From a virus: 27,015 nucleotides of DNA. The translations under genes were made by a program, and so were the position numbers. Location: positions 1 to 27,015 of the IMG/VR virus record IMGVR_UViG_3300028025_003971; one strand, given 5' to 3'. This document shows positions 8,413 through 15,657 of this stretch, in pieces. How positions within the stretch are numbered: position 1 is the stretch's first letter; each line of letters opens with the position of its first letter. Below the pieces are notes generated by a model. The model did not search any database and was not told where the DNA came from. It saw only the letters and a list, made by a program, of their open reading frames with translations.

Positions 8413-11400
8413 ATGGCTAATACAGTATCCTCATTAAGTTATGCCAATACATTTGGTGATTGGATGGTTGCAACCAACAATCTGGTTACCGAAAACAATA
8501 TTCTTGCCAAAGAAAACTATGTCAAAGATTCTGGAACATTATTTCTTTCAGAGAATTCACAGACAGCTCTACAATCAAACGGCAATGTCATTATACAGAA
8601 AGTATTTTCGGTAACAGGTATTGGTTCTTCTGCAAGTATCCAAAACAATTTGAATGTACAAGGCCAAGGTTATTTCTCAAATGCAGGTTTAAGTATTTCA
8701 ACAACAGGAACTGCAAACGTTGGTAATGTATTACATGTTTTAGGATCAGACACAGCACTAAGAGTTGCAAACAATTCACGATTTGGTGGAAGCATTTCTG
8801 TAGTAGGCGGAACATTTACAGAAACACTACAATCAAACAATTCTGTTAATACTTCTAATGCTTCAATATACAACAGTTTATTTACAAACAGAATTCAGTC
8901 AAATACTAGTATTTTAACTGGTACACTTTCTGCAAACAATAAAGTATTCACTAATGATGTACAAGCAAACACAAGTATACTTACAGCAACAATTCAGGCC
9001 AATGCACATGTTACTACAACATCTGTTGGTGTAAGTGGCACAGCTTGGGTGAATGTATTACAAGCCAATACATCGACCAATACAGCCAATGCGTCCGTTA
9101 TACACACCTTGTATGCCAACGTTGTACAGGCTAATATATCTACAAACACAAGAACTGCTTCTGTAACTGGTACCACATTTACTGATGTATTACAAGCTAA
9201 CACATCATCTAATACATCTAACGCATCAGTTATACACACTCTATATGCAAATGTGGTACAGGCTAATATATCAACAAATACAGCAACAGCTTTTGTTACC
9301 GGTACTACATTCACGGATGTTCTACAAGCTAATACATCAGCCAATACTGGAACATTATCAGTTACTGGTACCACATTTACCGATGTATTGCAAGCAAACA
9401 CATACATCAATACAATAACAGCTTCTGTAATTGGTAGCACATTCACGGATGTTTTACAAGCTAATACATCAGCCAATACTGGAACATTATCAGTTACTGG
9501 TACCACATTTACCGATAGATTACAAGCTAATTCATCGACTAACACATCCAACGCATCTATCGTATGGACAGTGTATGCCAATGTTGTACAGGCTAATATA
9601 TCAACAAATACAGCAACAGCTTTTGTTACCGGTACCACATTTACTGATAAACTTCAAGCCAATACATCTGCAAACACCAATATATTATCTGTGTATGATA
9701 CCACATACACAGATAAACTTCAAGCAAACTCATTCATTAATACTAGCACATTGTCTGTATATGGTATCACATTCACTGATATATTACAAGCAAATTCTCG
9801 TGTTAATACAGTAAATGTTTGGGGAACTGACACAATAACATCAAGAACAATAAGAGCAAATACTGATGTTTATACTCCAAATGTTAGAGTTTCAGAATTA
9901 ATTGATGCTGAAAATGCCGAAGCAAGAGTTTATAATTTACAAGTTGGTGAAGGTGGTTTAAGTATTGCTGGTAACTTTACACTTAATGGACGAACAGTAT
10001 TTAACTCAAGTGAGTTTATAATAAGTCAAGGAACACCAAATCAAACATCAAAATTTAGTATTTTTAGAACAGCAAATGGTGCAGCAAATGGAGTTGCATC
10101 AAATGCATCTATTCGTTGGAATGAAACAGACAATTATTTTGATCTGAATGATGTTGATACTGGAACATATTATAGAATCATTACTGAACAACAAATTAGT
10201 GATTCTATATCAACTACTGATGGTACAAAAGCTGCATCATTAACTGCTGCGAATACTTTAAATAATAATATCATATCAGCAAATAATTGGTTAAGAAGTC
10301 GTTCAGATTCAGCATCATTGTATGCTAACGGTGCATTCCGTGACGCAAACTCTGCATCAACTTATGCTAACGGTGCATTTGGTGCTGCAAATTCCGCAAG
10401 TTCTTATGCAAATTCTGCCTTTGCGGCCGCTAACAATGTTGGTCCACAGATTGCACCTGCATTTGCACAGGCGAACGCAGCATTTGGTAAAGCCAATGCA
10501 GCAACTGCTGAGATTAAAGGCACAAGAGGTTCAATATCACCAACAAGTGCATCGTTGACATTTACATCTAATAACGGTATTGCAATTCATGCAACAGGTG
10601 CAAACACACTGGCAATTAGTACATCACAAGATTTACAAACAACTGCAACTCCGTCATTTACTGGATTGACAGTAACAGGAACTCCTATATCGGCATCATC
10701 TGGTGGTACAGGATCAACATCACTTGCAGCTGCATTTAATGCACTGGTTGCTGGTGCTACAGGTACAGCAAGTGGAACTTCAGGTTATGTTCTTGCAACT
10801 GGTGGTGCAGGCAATTTCTACTGGACTGCTGCTGGTGCAGGCGGTGCAGGTACACAACCTGGTACTAGAATTACATCTAATAGATTGTCTTACACTGGTG
10901 ATGGCACAACAACACAATATGACACACCAACATTCAGTCAAGCCAACCAGGTCAGAGTGTATATTAACGGTGTTCGTCAATTAGAATCTGAGTATACTCT
11001 AAATTCTGGTACTTCTAAATTAACAATGAATGTTGCACCAGTTGTTAATGATAAAATATTGGTCGAAGTTGATGGTTATGCAGTATATGAATACTTTGCA
11101 AACAATATTACATACGGACCAGGAACAGGTGCTCTTACAACAGGCACAATTCAAAATGCTATCGATACTTTAGAATCTGGTAAGATGCCAAAGACTGGTG
11201 GCACATTTACTGGTCAAGTTATTGGCCAAACAATTGACAAAGCGACTGCAAATACTTCATTGGCAACTGGAACATATGTACATAATTTAGCAAACTCTGG
11301 TTGGACATTTGCACACAGTATAACAGGTAATGCAGGCACAGTAACAAATGGTGTGTATACATCAAGCACTTATGCAAATCCATCGTTTATAACATCGTTA

Positions 11401-12831
11401 TCTGCGGATAAACTAACTACTGGTACAATTCCAGGTGCAACACTTGGTCTTTCAACAGTATACGTGGGTACAACTGCGATTGCATTAAATCGTGCAAGTG
11501 CATCACAAACATTAACTGGTGTAAACATCGATGGTAATGCAGGTACGGTTGGATTACTTTCAATAAACTCAGCTAATACCAACGCAACTGCTGACTCACT
11601 TGTACGTACTGATGCATCAGGTAATACTATTGTAAAAACTTTAGTTTCATCTAGACATGAAAAAATTGCAGCGAGTCCACTTTATGTAATGGCTTCAAAT
11701 AGCGCTGGATCAAGTGCAAATGTCACAACATATCAAACAGCTGAATTAAGTGTTAAATATGCAACAAACGCAGGTACCGCAGCAGTTGCTTCTGATGTGT
11801 ATGCATGGGCAAAAGCTGCAACAAGACCAACCTATACAAAGACTGATGTTGGTTTAGGTAGCGTTGATAATACAGCAGATGCAAACAAATCAGTACTTTT
11901 TGCAACAACAGCAGGTTCTGCATCGGCTAATGGTGGAACATCTAATTTTTCAAATCAAAGTTATAATTTACGTTTTGGTAGTTCTGGAAATTGGAACACA
12001 GATTTTACCAACACTACTGCTGGCAGTGTACGAATAGTCGGTGATGTAGACGGAGGCACTAATGCTCCCGCTACTGGATGGTGGTTCCAAGATAACTATA
12101 GGCACAATAATAGTAGTAATGCATGGGGAACTCAAGTTGCATGGGGATGGGAAGGTAATGCAAATAATCTTAGAACAAGAAATGTTCAAAATGGAGTTTA
12201 TGGTAGTTGGGTAAACTACTTAAATAGTGCAAATTATTCAACTTATGCATTACCAATTGCTGGCGGCACAATGACTGGTTTGTTGGCTAGTAAAGTTGGC
12301 AATGTTGTTGATATTAATCTTGCAAATGATGTTTCATTGTCCGTAAGAGGTGACACAACATACCCTGCGGTTATGTCATTCCATAGAGCTGGCGCATACG
12401 CTATTAATATGGGATTATCCAATACCAGCAATTTTGTGATTGGTGGTTGGTCCGCATCAAACAACGCATTTTCGATGACTGGCGCCGGTGCATTGACGAT
12501 GTTGAATAACATCACCGCCTTCTCGGATGAACGTGTTAAAACAAATTGGCGTGAACTTCCAGAAAACTTTGTTGATAAACTTGCAGAAGTTAAACACGGT
12601 ATCTATGACCGTACAGACCAAGTAAGCACTCAAGTTGGTGTTTCGGCACAATCTTTGCGTCCAATTATGGAACACGCTGTTATGGAGAATGAAGAAGGTG
12701 AATTGTCTGTAGCATACGGAAATGCAGCTTTAGTTGCATGTGTGAAACTTGCACAACGACTTTTGGAATCTGAAAAACAAATTAAAGAGTTGAAAGCTGA
12801 AATGGAAACATTAAAGGGACAAATTAAATGA
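8413..12831 (+). CDS. Long tail fibre with 22-residue repeats and C-terminal S74 intramolecular chaperone
   Basis: A 1472-residue fibre. Order of parts: N-terminal domain 1-136; fifteen 22-residue repeats of type xxLQANTSxNTxxxSVxGTTFT at about 137-477; an Ala/Asn heptad stretch at about 635-697 (ANSASSYANSAFAAAN); a beta domain at about 824-888 (YTGDGTTTQYDT to VEVDGYAVYEY); a stretch with fibre-typical phrases (KTDVGLGSVDNTADANKS, LPIAGGTMTG); and a C-terminal Peptidase_S74 chaperone starting at SDERVK. Ser1371 and Lys1376 have the spacing of the Ser-Lys dyad of this family, so the last 102 residues are predicted to help trimer folding and then cut themselves off. The end (LESEKQIKELKAEMETLKG) is the expected C-terminal coiled coil. 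The Shine-Dalgarno AAAGG lies 5 bases before the ATG. The TGA overlaps the ATG of the next fibre gene by 4 bases. It probably projects from the baseplate and binds the host surface; the ligand is unknown. Confidence 0.88.
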   Translation: MANTVSSLSYANTFGDWMVATNNLVTENNILAKENYVKDSGTLFLSENSQTALQSNGNVIIQKVFSVTGIGSSASIQNNLNVQGQGYFSNAGLSISTTGTANVGNVLHVLGSDTALRVANNSRFGGSISVVGGTFTETLQSNNSVNTSNASIYNSLFTNRIQSNTSILTGTLSANNKVFTNDVQANTSILTATIQANAHVTTTSVGVSGTAWVNVLQANTSTNTANASVIHTLYANVVQANISTNTRTASVTGTTFTDVLQANTSSNTSNASVIHTLYANVVQANISTNTATAFVTGTTFTDVLQANTSANTGTLSVTGTTFTDVLQANTYINTITASVIGSTFTDVLQANTSANTGTLSVTGTTFTDRLQANSSTNTSNASIVWTVYANVVQANISTNTATAFVTGTTFTDKLQANTSANTNILSVYDTTYTDKLQANSFINTSTLSVYGITFTDILQANSRVNTVNVWGTDTITSRTIRANTDVYTPNVRVSELIDAENAEARVYNLQVGEGGLSIAGNFTLNGRTVFNSSEFIISQGTPNQTSKFSIFRTANGAANGVASNASIRWNETDNYFDLNDVDTGTYYRIITEQQISDSISTTDGTKAASLTAANTLNNNIISANNWLRSRSDSASLYANGAFRDANSASTYANGAFGAANSASSYANSAFAAANNVGPQIAPAFAQANAAFGKANAATAEIKGTRGSISPTSASLTFTSNNGIAIHATGANTLAISTSQDLQTTATPSFTGLTVTGTPISASSGGTGSTSLAAAFNALVAGATGTASGTSGYVLATGGAGNFYWTAAGAGGAGTQPGTRITSNRLSYTGDGTTTQYDTPTFSQANQVRVYINGVRQLESEYTLNSGTSKLTMNVAPVVNDKILVEVDGYAVYEYFANNITYGPGTGALTTGTIQNAIDTLESGKMPKTGGTFTGQVIGQTIDKATANTSLATGTYVHNLANSGWTFAHSITGNAGTVTNGVYTSSTYANPSFITSLSADKLTTGTIPGATLGLSTVYVGTTAIALNRASASQTLTGVNIDGNAGTVGLLSINSANTNATADSLVRTDASGNTIVKTLVSSRHEKIAASPLYVMASNSAGSSANVTTYQTAELSVKYATNAGTAAVASDVYAWAKAATRPTYTKTDVGLGSVDNTADANKSVLFATTAGSASANGGTSNFSNQSYNLRFGSSGNWNTDFTNTTAGSVRIVGDVDGGTNAPATGWWFQDNYRHNNSSNAWGTQVAWGWEGNANNLRTRNVQNGVYGSWVNYLNSANYSTYALPIAGGTMTGLLASKVGNVVDINLANDVSLSVRGDTTYPAVMSFHRAGAYAINMGLSNTSNFVIGGWSASNNAFSMTGAGALTMLNNITAFSDERVKTNWRELPENFVDKLAEVKHGIYDRTDQVSTQVGVSAQSLRPIMEHAVMENEEGELSVAYGNAALVACVKLAQRLLESEKQIKELKAEMETLKGQIK
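8821..9843 (+). repeat. 66-bp tandem repeat array coding for 22-residue fibre repeats
   Basis: Fifteen in-frame units of 66 bp: three at 8821-9018, an 11-codon half unit at 9019-9051, then twelve at 9052-9843. The core is LQANTSxNT followed by a variable six and TGTTFTD. Units starting at 9316 and 9448 are almost identical in DNA. A second-order 132-bp period (ASVIHTLYA unit followed by a VVQANISTNT unit) occurs at 9052, 9184 and, in changed form, 9514. Confidence 0.9.
12523..12831 (+). other. S74 intramolecular chaperone segment, predicted self-released peptide
   Basis: This is the part of the fibre gene coding for Ser1371 to the C-terminus. The SDxRxK motif, the following two-helix region (STQVGVSAQSLRPI, AALVACVKLAQRLLE) and the terminal coiled coil are the family hallmarks. 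In studied members the serine attacks the preceding peptide bond after trimer formation; here cleavage is predicted, not shown. Confidence 0.8.
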
Positions 12832-14102
12832 CAACAAAGATTACGCCGTCAGTTCTTCAGAATACGGCTGTTACACCAACAACATATGGAACAGGTGCAG
12901 CTATTCCAACAATCACTGTTGATGCACAAGGTAGAATCACCGCTGGTTCAAACACCACTGTTGGTATATCCACATCTCAAGTAACTAGTGGTACATTTAT
13001 TGATGCAAGATTACCTGACCAAGGTTCTTTGACTGCGGCAAACTATTATGGTGATGCGGCCAAGACTGTTGCGATTGTTACTGATGCAAAAGGTAGGATT
13101 AAATCTGCGGCCAACGTTAGCATACAAATTGCAACTTCTCAAATCACTGGTTATCCAACATTTGTAGCTTCAGCAACTACAGACACAACAAATGCTAGTA
13201 ATATCAGTTCAGGCACATTGCCAGACGCTAGACTGAGTAATGCTGGTGTTAATACTGGTTCATTTGGTTCAGCATCAGCAGTTCCTGCAATTACAGTAGA
13301 TGCAAAAGGTAGAGTTACTGGCGCAGCAAACGTTGCAATTGCAATTTCTTCTAGTGCAGTTTCAGGATTAGCAAATTCAGCAACTACAGACACAACTAAT
13401 GCTAGTAATATCAGTTCAGGTACATTACCTGTAGCAAGATTGGCTGATTCAGGTGTAACTGCAACAACATATGGTACTGCAAGTTCGGTTGCAAAAGTAA
13501 CTGTTGATGCAAAAGGTAGAGTTACTGGTGCAGAAAACGTTGCAATTGCAATTGGTGCAGGTGCAGTTTCTGGTTTAGCAACTGTAGCAACAAGCGGAGC
13601 ATACGGAGATTTGACCGGAAGACCTACACTAGTAAATGCTGACTGGAATGCTACTACCGGTCTCGCACAAATTTTAAATAAGCCAAGTCTTGCAACAGTT
13701 GCAACATCTGGTTCTTACAGTGATTTAAGTAATAAACCATCAATACCAACTAATACCAATCAGTTGACTAATGGTGCTGGTTTTCTGACCTCTGCAACTG
13801 AAAGTGTTTCTATTGGTGTCGGGCAAACATGGTCATCACAATCTAGAGCATTAGCAACAACATACACGAATAGTACAGGTCGACCAATTGTTGTGCTTGC
13901 GACATTTCAAACTGTTGCGGTGAATAATTCTTATGTAACTTTTTATTTAAATGGTACAGCAATTTCTTATATTGGTGTAGGTTCTGCCGCAACACCATCA
14001 ATTTATATGCCATTCACATTAATTGTTCCAAATGGTGCAACATATAGGGCTGAAAAAACTGTTGGAAACCCAACAATTCTTGTATGGTGGGAACTTCGTT
14101 AA
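12828..14102 (+). CDS. Second tail fibre with VDAxGR repeats and a receptor-tip-like C-terminus
   Basis: A 424-residue fibre whose ATG overlaps the stop of the S74 fibre (ATGA, 12828-12831), with a Shine-Dalgarno AAGGGA 8 bases upstream. Residues 1 to about 255 hold four copies of a (V)xxDAxGRxxxAxN element, two of them inside a 69-residue repeat (TTDTTNASNISSGTLP). Residues 255-325 show fibre-type phrases (AYGDLTGRPTL, SYSDLSNKPSIP, NGAGFLTS). The last 95 or so residues (SIGVGQTWSSQSRALATTYT to VWWELR) match a compact beta-sandwich tip that I know from the ends of many phage fibres and side-tail-fibre proteins, so this is the likely receptor-contacting end. There is no S74 domain; folding help may come from the next gene. 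Tight coupling to the long fibre suggests both are made together, either as parts of one fibre or as alternatives. Confidence 0.82.
   Translation: MTTKITPSVLQNTAVTPTTYGTGAAIPTITVDAQGRITAGSNTTVGISTSQVTSGTFIDARLPDQGSLTAANYYGDAAKTVAIVTDAKGRIKSAANVSIQIATSQITGYPTFVASATTDTTNASNISSGTLPDARLSNAGVNTGSFGSASAVPAITVDAKGRVTGAANVAIAISSSAVSGLANSATTDTTNASNISSGTLPVARLADSGVTATTYGTASSVAKVTVDAKGRVTGAENVAIAIGAGAVSGLATVATSGAYGDLTGRPTLVNADWNATTGLAQILNKPSLATVATSGSYSDLSNKPSIPTNTNQLTNGAGFLTSATESVSIGVGQTWSSQSRALATTYTNSTGRPIVVLATFQTVAVNNSYVTFYLNGTAISYIGVGSAATPSIYMPFTLIVPNGATYRAEKTVGNPTILVWWELR
13171..13584 (+). repeat. Two 207-bp tandem units in the second fibre
   Basis: The stretch beginning CAGCAACTACAGACACAAC at 13171 recurs at 13378, exactly 207 bp (69 codons) later. 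The first about 50 bp differ by only a few third-position changes; each unit ends with a VDAKGRVTGAxNVAIAI segment. Confidence 0.8.
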
Positions 14103-14111
14103 GGATAAAAT

Positions 14112-14393
14112 ATGAAATACTACAAAGATTTACAAAATAACATATATGCATATGAACTAGATGGTTCTCAAGATGATACTATTCCCAGTGGTTTTATTCA
14201 AATTAATGCCGATGAGATGCAACGTTTATTAGATGAGGCAGAACAAACCAGATTGTCTCAACTATCATACACAGAGAAACGAATTGGTGAATATCCTTCT
14301 ATTTCCGAACAATTAGACATATTGTATCATAATGGTTTTGATACATGGAAAAGTGAAATTAAGAAAATCAAAGACAAATACCCAAAATCTTAA
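14112..14393 (+). CDS. Small fibre-assembly-chaperone-like protein
   Basis: A 93-residue, charged, Cys-free protein with Shine-Dalgarno AAGGA 6 bases before the ATG, starting 9 bp after the second fibre. The N-terminal half (YYKDLQNNIYAYE, then FIQINADEMQRLLDEAE) resembles small tail-fibre-assembly proteins that begin with a short beta part and continue as helix. The C-terminal half (KRIGEYPSISEQLDILYHNG, then WKSEIKKIKDKYPK) is a motif, YPxIxxQLDxLYH...IKxKYPK, that I have seen in many small phage proteins encoded beside tail fibres and annotated as hypothetical or assembly chaperones. Its position directly after a fibre lacking its own chaperone fits a helper role, analogous in place to T4 gp38 or Tfa proteins, though no sequence relation to those is claimed. 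It ends the first fibre block; hairpins follow. Confidence 0.7.
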   Translation: MKYYKDLQNNIYAYELDGSQDDTIPSGFIQINADEMQRLLDEAEQTRLSQLSYTEKRIGEYPSISEQLDILYHNGFDTWKSEIKKIKDKYPKS

Positions 14394-14406
14394 AATTTCG
14401 AATTTT
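14392..14406 (+). terminator. Weak AT-rich hairpin at the end of the first fibre block
   Basis: AAAATT-TCG-AATTTT overlaps the stop codon of the 93-residue protein gene and is followed by one more T. The stem is all A-T, so termination here is only a possibility. Confidence 0.25.
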
Positions 14407-14449
14407 TGCGTTCCGGCCCAAGAATTTTCTCCGGCAGCTCCAAAAGTCC

Positions 14450-14469
14450 AAAAAGTGATTTTACTTTTT
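14450..14469 (+). terminator. Candidate terminator hairpin before a late promoter
   Basis: AAAAAGT pairs with ACTTTTT around a GATTTT loop; the U-rich 3' arm doubles as a short U tract. It lies 15 bp upstream of the TATAAATA box, as expected for an end of one transcription unit. The stem has only one G-C pair, so confidence is limited. Confidence 0.4.
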
Positions 14470-14484
14470 AGCGTTTCCTTTCAG

Positions 14485-14492
14485 TATAAATA
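14485..14492 (+). promoter_or_regulatory. T4-type late promoter
   Basis: TATAAATA followed by CCTCC is an exact match to the T4 late promoter box read by the gp55 sigma-like factor. It sits 21 bp before the ATG at 14513, with a Shine-Dalgarno AGGGG at 14501-14505 in between. It is in the largest intergenic gap of the window, right after two hairpins. Expected transcription start is about 14498. Confidence 0.75.
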
Positions 14493-14512
14493 CCTCCAAA
14501 AGGGGTTAAACA

Positions 14513-14854
14513 ATGCCAGCTGGTTACCAAGAATTATTTTTAGAACAAGGTTCAAACTTTAGTACGTCCATCTCTTTGGACCAGGCCGATGGTTCACCTT
14601 TCACTCTAACTGGTAGTCAAATAAAAGCTGCCATGAAAAAATCATATTATTCTAGTAGTACAACAGCAAATTTTGTAGTAACAGTAAATGATCCGACAGA
14701 AGGTATCATACTATTATCGTTACCATATGCAAACACCGCAAACATTTCTGCTGGCCGTTATGTATATGACGTACTCATTAAAGATTCTTCTAACACAGTT
14801 ATACGGGTTTTAGAAGGAGTTGTGAATGTCTTACCCCAAGTTACAGTATTTTAA
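14513..14854 (+). CDS. Small beta-sandwich virion protein (BppU N-terminal-like)
   Basis: A 113-residue protein with an excellent ribosome site (AGGGG, 7 bases before the ATG) and its own late promoter. The sequence begins PAGYQELFLEQGSNFSTSI and ends SAGRYVYDVLIKDSSNTVI ... LEGVVNVLPQVTVF. This order, an early hydrophobic strand, a middle region of alternating residues (about 35-75), and a closing AGxYxYDxxIxD and LEGxxxVxPxVT, resembles the N-terminal linker domain of lactococcal-type upper baseplate proteins (BppU) and related small virion proteins of marine myoviruses. That fold usually links a receptor-binding part to the tail. No catalytic residues are seen. As first gene after the promoter it should be strongly expressed. 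The family link is by motif impression only. Confidence 0.7.
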   Translation: MPAGYQELFLEQGSNFSTSISLDQADGSPFTLTGSQIKAAMKKSYYSSSTTANFVVTVNDPTEGIILLSLPYANTANISAGRYVYDVLIKDSSNTVIRVLEGVVNVLPQVTVF

Positions 14855-14863
14855 AGGAATAAC

Positions 14864-15397
14864 ATGCCAACCGTAACTGTTAGACAACCAGCAACCGTAA
14901 AAGTTAGAGTTGAAGGCCAGAAAACTAAAGTACAGACATTATCCTATGGCACCAAAACACTTAGGAGTCTTACTGACCTTTCTTTGGAAGGTGCAAACAC
15001 TGGTGATGTAATTGTCTATAACTCACAAACCAAAACTTTCTCAACTAAAGGCCTTGGTGCTGATACTCCTGTACACGGTAATTTATTACCAACAGCATCT
15101 AGACAATTTGACCTTGGTAGCAGAACAAATAAATTCCGAAGTCTATATCTAAGTGGTAACACAATTGATTTGGATGGCACAGTTATTAAAGCTGATGAAG
15201 CCTCTGGTTCAATATCTTTTGCAGCACGACCTACTGAGGCACAGCCAAATCCAGTCGCTATTGTTGTGTCTCCTATTGGTGGTTTTGTACCTGTTCAAAC
15301 TGTTGCTGGTGTAATTCCAGAAGCAGCAATTCAGGCCGCAATAGCAAATTCAGTAACGTATTTGGCTTTCCAAGGTGCTGATTCAGGTTTCTTTTAA
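14864..15397 (+). CDS. Virion/fibre protein with LGS...FRSLYLSGN motif
   Basis: A 177-residue protein, Shine-Dalgarno AAGGA 5 bases before the ATG and 9 bp after the previous stop. It opens with a basic beta segment (TVTVRQPATVKVRVEGQKTK). In the middle is FDLGSRTNKFRSLYLSGNTI at about residues 83-102, a phrase found again and again in fibre proteins of aquatic phages, where it forms one turn of a repetitive beta shaft; here there is a single copy. The C-terminus (YLAFQGADSGFF) resembles the DGGxF ends of three neighbouring proteins. The next ORF begins directly at the base after its stop (TAAATG), so the two are translationally coupled. It is probably a short fibre or adaptor; the exact role is unknown. 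Confidence 0.65.
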   Translation: MPTVTVRQPATVKVRVEGQKTKVQTLSYGTKTLRSLTDLSLEGANTGDVIVYNSQTKTFSTKGLGADTPVHGNLLPTASRQFDLGSRTNKFRSLYLSGNTIDLDGTVIKADEASGSISFAARPTEAQPNPVAIVVSPIGGFVPVQTVAGVIPEAAIQAAIANSVTYLAFQGADSGFF

Positions 15398-15610
15398 ATG
15401 GCAAATACATCAATACAAATTCTCCGTTCGTATGCGAACACAACACCTCTATCATTAGCTGACGGAGAATTAGCGTATTCTTTTAAATCCAACACACTTT
15501 TCATTGGAAATACCACCAATCATGTGATACCGATTGGTGGTTTAGGTTATATCGAACAAGTTCCGGGTCCAGTCATAGAAAATAGTAGTTTTGACGGTGG
15601 CACATTTTAA
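15398..15610 (+). CDS. Stand-alone GELAYS-module protein
   Basis: A 70-residue protein that consists of little more than the N-terminal module of two larger fibres: MANTSIQILRSYANTTPL then GELAYSFKSNTLFIGN and IPIGG. The remaining 20 or so residues end in SSFDGGTF, sharing the DGGxF C-terminal motif with the 640-residue fibre and the coiled-coil protein. It starts on the base after the previous stop, with only a poor Shine-Dalgarno, so coupling is likely. Possible roles are a cap, an adaptor docking on the same virion site as the longer fibres, or a remnant of a fibre that lost its shaft. The frame is intact and the codon usage like that of the neighbours, which argues against a decayed gene. 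Confidence 0.7.
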   Translation: MANTSIQILRSYANTTPLSLADGELAYSFKSNTLFIGNTTNHVIPIGGLGYIEQVPGPVIENSSFDGGTF

Positions 15611-15616
15611 TAAATA
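15609..15616 (+). promoter_or_regulatory. T4-type late promoter
   Basis: AATAAATA overlaps the stop of the 70-residue protein gene and lies 42 bp upstream of the 640-residue fibre start, with a good ribosome site (AAGGA, 15646-15650) between. It is a one-base variant of TATAAATA and shares AATAAATAGA with the box at 19283. Confidence 0.55.
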
Positions 15617-15623
15617 GATCATA

Positions 15624-15635
15624 GGATTTAAATCC
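15624..15635 (+). promoter_or_regulatory. 12-bp palindrome in the predicted 5' leader
   Basis: GGATTTAAATCC is a perfect palindrome immediately after the expected start of transcription from the box at 15609. In RNA it could form a four-pair hairpin with a TTAA loop at the 5' end of the message, or it could be a protein-binding site. No function is known. Confidence 0.35.
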
Positions 15636-15657
15636 AACTAACAAAAAGGATAACAAC

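Noticed and set aside
8994-9638. A 214-codon open frame on the minus strand
   Set aside because: It lies over the 66-bp repeat array; the periodic plus-strand repeat keeps an antisense frame open. Its translation merely repeats with the same period and there is no ribosome site or neighbour on that strand.
9052-9843. Regular repeat array as a CRISPR
   Set aside because: The period is 66 bp with no conserved repeat/unique spacer division; all units are in frame and coding.
12828-14102. Diversity-generating retroelement acting on a fibre tip
   Set aside because: No reverse transcriptase, template repeat or A-to-N variable repeat pair is visible near the tip-coding region or elsewhere in the window.
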